Source: Phycisphaerae bacterium (GTDB lineage: Bacteria; Chloroflexota; Anaerolineae; 4572-78; J111). Taken from it: DNA of 64,000 bases. Every line of letters begins with the position of its first letter. The stretch's first letter is position 1. The notes under the pieces are model-generated. The model was not told the origin of the DNA, searched no databases, and saw nothing but the letters and a program-made list of their open reading frames with translations. Position numbers and translations under genes: made by a program. The stretch is taken from assembly GCA_028285035.1 (NCBI GenBank), contig JANQQF010000043.1, positions 45,264 through 109,263 of the forward strand, written 5' to 3'. Positions 62,854 through 64,000 of the stretch are shown one piece after another.

Positions 62854-63854
62854 GATTTTCTGCCCAAACCGTCCTTGGCATTGCAGCCCTAATTTTTCTT
62901 TTTACCCTACCGCTGTTCGCCTCAGATTTTATCGTCTTGCAAATTGGGGTTCAGTCTCTTTATTTGGCTATTTTAGCAATGAGTTTGGTCTTCCTGGCAG
63001 GTTATGGCGGGATGGTGTCTCTGGCTCAAATCGGCATATTTGGGGTCGGCGGCTACACCTACGCCAACTTATTCATTTTGAATGAGCAACCGCTCGCCGT
63101 CGCCATCATCGCCGCGTTGATTTTACCCGTGATCGTTGGCTTCTTCTTTGGTCTGATTTCGATCCGCACTGAAGGTATCTACTTCTTAATGATTACGCTG
63201 GCCTTGGCGATGCTGACCTTCACCTTTGCCCTGCAAAACCGGAACCTGACCAAAGGTTTCTCTGGGATTACAGGTGTTCGTCCCCCAACGTTTGGCTCAT
63301 TCTCGCTCGAAGATCCACATAACTTTTATTACGTGTCGCTGGTTATCGCCCTGCTGATTTACCTCAGTTTGCGCTACATCGTTAATACTCAGTTTGGACT
63401 ATCCCTGCAAGCCATTCGGGACAATTCCCGCCGGATGGCAGCCTTGGGCTACAACGTTAATGCGCACCGTGTGGCAGCCTTCAGCTTAGCCGCATTTGTG
63501 GCAGGCATCGCAGGCATTTTGGGGGTGTGGTACAACGGCCAGATGACCCCTGGCAGTATCGACCTAGCCCGTAACATCAATGTACTGCTCATCACGGTGA
63601 TGGGCGGACTACTTTATTTTGAAGGATCGTTTGTCGGTGCCGCCTTCTTCATTCTCGTCACCACCTTCGCTAGCTCATTCACTACTCGTTTCAACACTCT
63701 AATCGGAATTGCTTTCTTACTGATCTCGCTATTTTTGCCCAATGGGATTATGGGCTTGTTAGACACATTTCTGAGTCGATTTTCGCCCAAACGGAAACCA
63801 GACTCACCGGCCTCGATTTCATCACAATCATCTATCGGGGCCGAGGGCAGTTAG
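62850..63854 (+). CDS. Branched-chain amino acid-type ABC transporter permease, LivM type
   Basis: A 334-residue LivM-like permease: GYGGMVSLAQIGIFGVGGY near the start, RNLTKGFSGITGVRPP loop, LQAIRDNSRRMAALGYN (the EAA-like contact) and FLPNGIMGLLDTF near the end. It partners LivH across the 4-bp overlap. A hairpin follows its stop before a third permease begins. Confidence 0.93.
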   Translation: MRFSAQTVLGIAALIFLFTLPLFASDFIVLQIGVQSLYLAILAMSLVFLAGYGGMVSLAQIGIFGVGGYTYANLFILNEQPLAVAIIAALILPVIVGFFFGLISIRTEGIYFLMITLALAMLTFTFALQNRNLTKGFSGITGVRPPTFGSFSLEDPHNFYYVSLVIALLIYLSLRYIVNTQFGLSLQAIRDNSRRMAALGYNVNAHRVAAFSLAAFVAGIAGILGVWYNGQMTPGSIDLARNINVLLITVMGGLLYFEGSFVGAAFFILVTTFASSFTTRFNTLIGIAFLLISLFLPNGIMGLLDTFLSRFSPKRKPDSPASISSQSSIGAEGS

Positions 63855-63856
63855 AA

Positions 63857-63876
63857 GAACCAAGCAAACTTGGTTC
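63857..63876 (+). terminator. Short hairpin after livM
   Basis: GAACCAAG and CTTGGTTC form an 8-bp stem with a CAAA loop, followed by GAAAATTTTG. It is 3 bp past the livM stop codon; the weak T-run suggests partial termination or an mRNA end-protecting element. Confidence 0.5.
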
Positions 63877-63904
63877 GAAAATTTTGAATTAAATTGGAGC
63901 AAAC

Positions 63905-64000
63905 ATGTCGTTTTTGACGGATGCAATCATAATCGGGTTGATAGATGCGGCACCGTTGGTTTTAGCCGCAATGGGCTTCACCCTGATATACTACCTCAAC
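63905..64000 (+). CDS. Second LivH-type permease, partial (runs off window end)
   Basis: The frame from ATG 63905 gives MSFLTDAIIIGLIDAAPLV and continues LAAMGFTLIYYLN without a stop to base 64000. TTGGAGC lies 5 bases upstream of ATG. The wording is that of the LivH family N-terminus (G-x-x-L-A-A-x-G-F-x-L-I). It suggests a second LivH/LivM pair in the same operon. Only 32 codons are visible. Confidence 0.78.
   Translation, partial: MSFLTDAIIIGLIDAAPLVLAAMGFTLIYYLN

Noticed and set aside
1..64000. tRNA, rRNA, CRISPR arrays, transposases and phage genes
   Set aside because: I looked on both strands for GTTCGANNC-type T-arms with acceptor stems, direct repeat arrays and DDE/HUH motifs and found none I could support.

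Overview
The window reads as a chromosomal segment of a moderate-GC bacterium, most likely a Chloroflexota member of the Anaerolineae type. This is inference: it rests on Thr/Pro-rich linkers after lipoprotein signals, frequent TTG/GTG starts, a MetF plus MetV methylene-tetrahydrofolate reductase pair, many CaiB/BaiF CoA-transferases, PhyH-type dioxygenases and family 1/5 solute-binding proteins, and a YfhO-type membrane protein. I see no rRNA, tRNA, CRISPR array, phage gene or transposase. Several short palindromic dispersed repeats lie between genes, and one lies inside a gene.

Layout. 1-7105 is a divergent catabolic cluster. Leftward run two tandem paralogous CoA-transferases, a PhyH dioxygenase and a small conserved protein; rightward run an IclR regulator, a MaoC hydratase, a Gfo/Idh oxidoreductase and a solute-binding protein that lacks any export signal. 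7338-8000 is a stand-alone corrinoid protein. 8139-20697 is mostly leftward: a lipoprotein, a NCKX-like Ca exchanger, a GAF-GAF-adenylate cyclase, a membrane SGNH protein, an RmlD-like reductase, a dynamin-like GTPase, proS with a clear sigma-70 promoter and leader hairpin, a nitroreductase, an agmatinase and a cell-wall amidase. 20902-32426 is rightward: an OmpR-type regulator, a degenerate receiver-DUF309 fusion, a polyprenol-phosphate mannose synthase, a 1426-residue YfhO-flippase fusion, a GH2 beta-mannosidase, a family 5 solute-binding lipoprotein and a NUDIX hydrolase. 32433-37348 is leftward small metabolism (LOG, hotdog thioesterase, two SDRs, MBL hydrolase, HIT). 37647-43690 holds a YtxH protein, a Ca-type P-ATPase, small membrane proteins and a formate/nitrite channel.

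The most interesting unit is 43732-55667, a run of leftward genes: LacI regulator with its own promoter/operator, a sugar-binding lipoprotein made of two near-identical full-length binding domains, two sugar permeases, a ferritin-like protein, a UroD-family methyltransferase-like protein, a galactokinase-like GHMP kinase, a corrinoid protein, MetV and MetF. I propose that it imports an O-methylated sugar or methyl glycoside, moves the methyl group through the corrinoid protein to tetrahydrofolate, and phosphorylates the freed sugar. Each family assignment is firm, but the pathway is inference.

55889-64000 is rightward: a GntR/FadR regulator, a PAS-PAS-GAF histidine kinase with a NarL-type regulator, a receiver-only paralogue whose ribosome-binding site sits inside the preceding terminator, a metal-dependent cyclase-family hydrolase, a secreted protein with two NTF2-like repeats, and the permeases of a branched-chain amino acid-type ABC transporter, cut by the window end.
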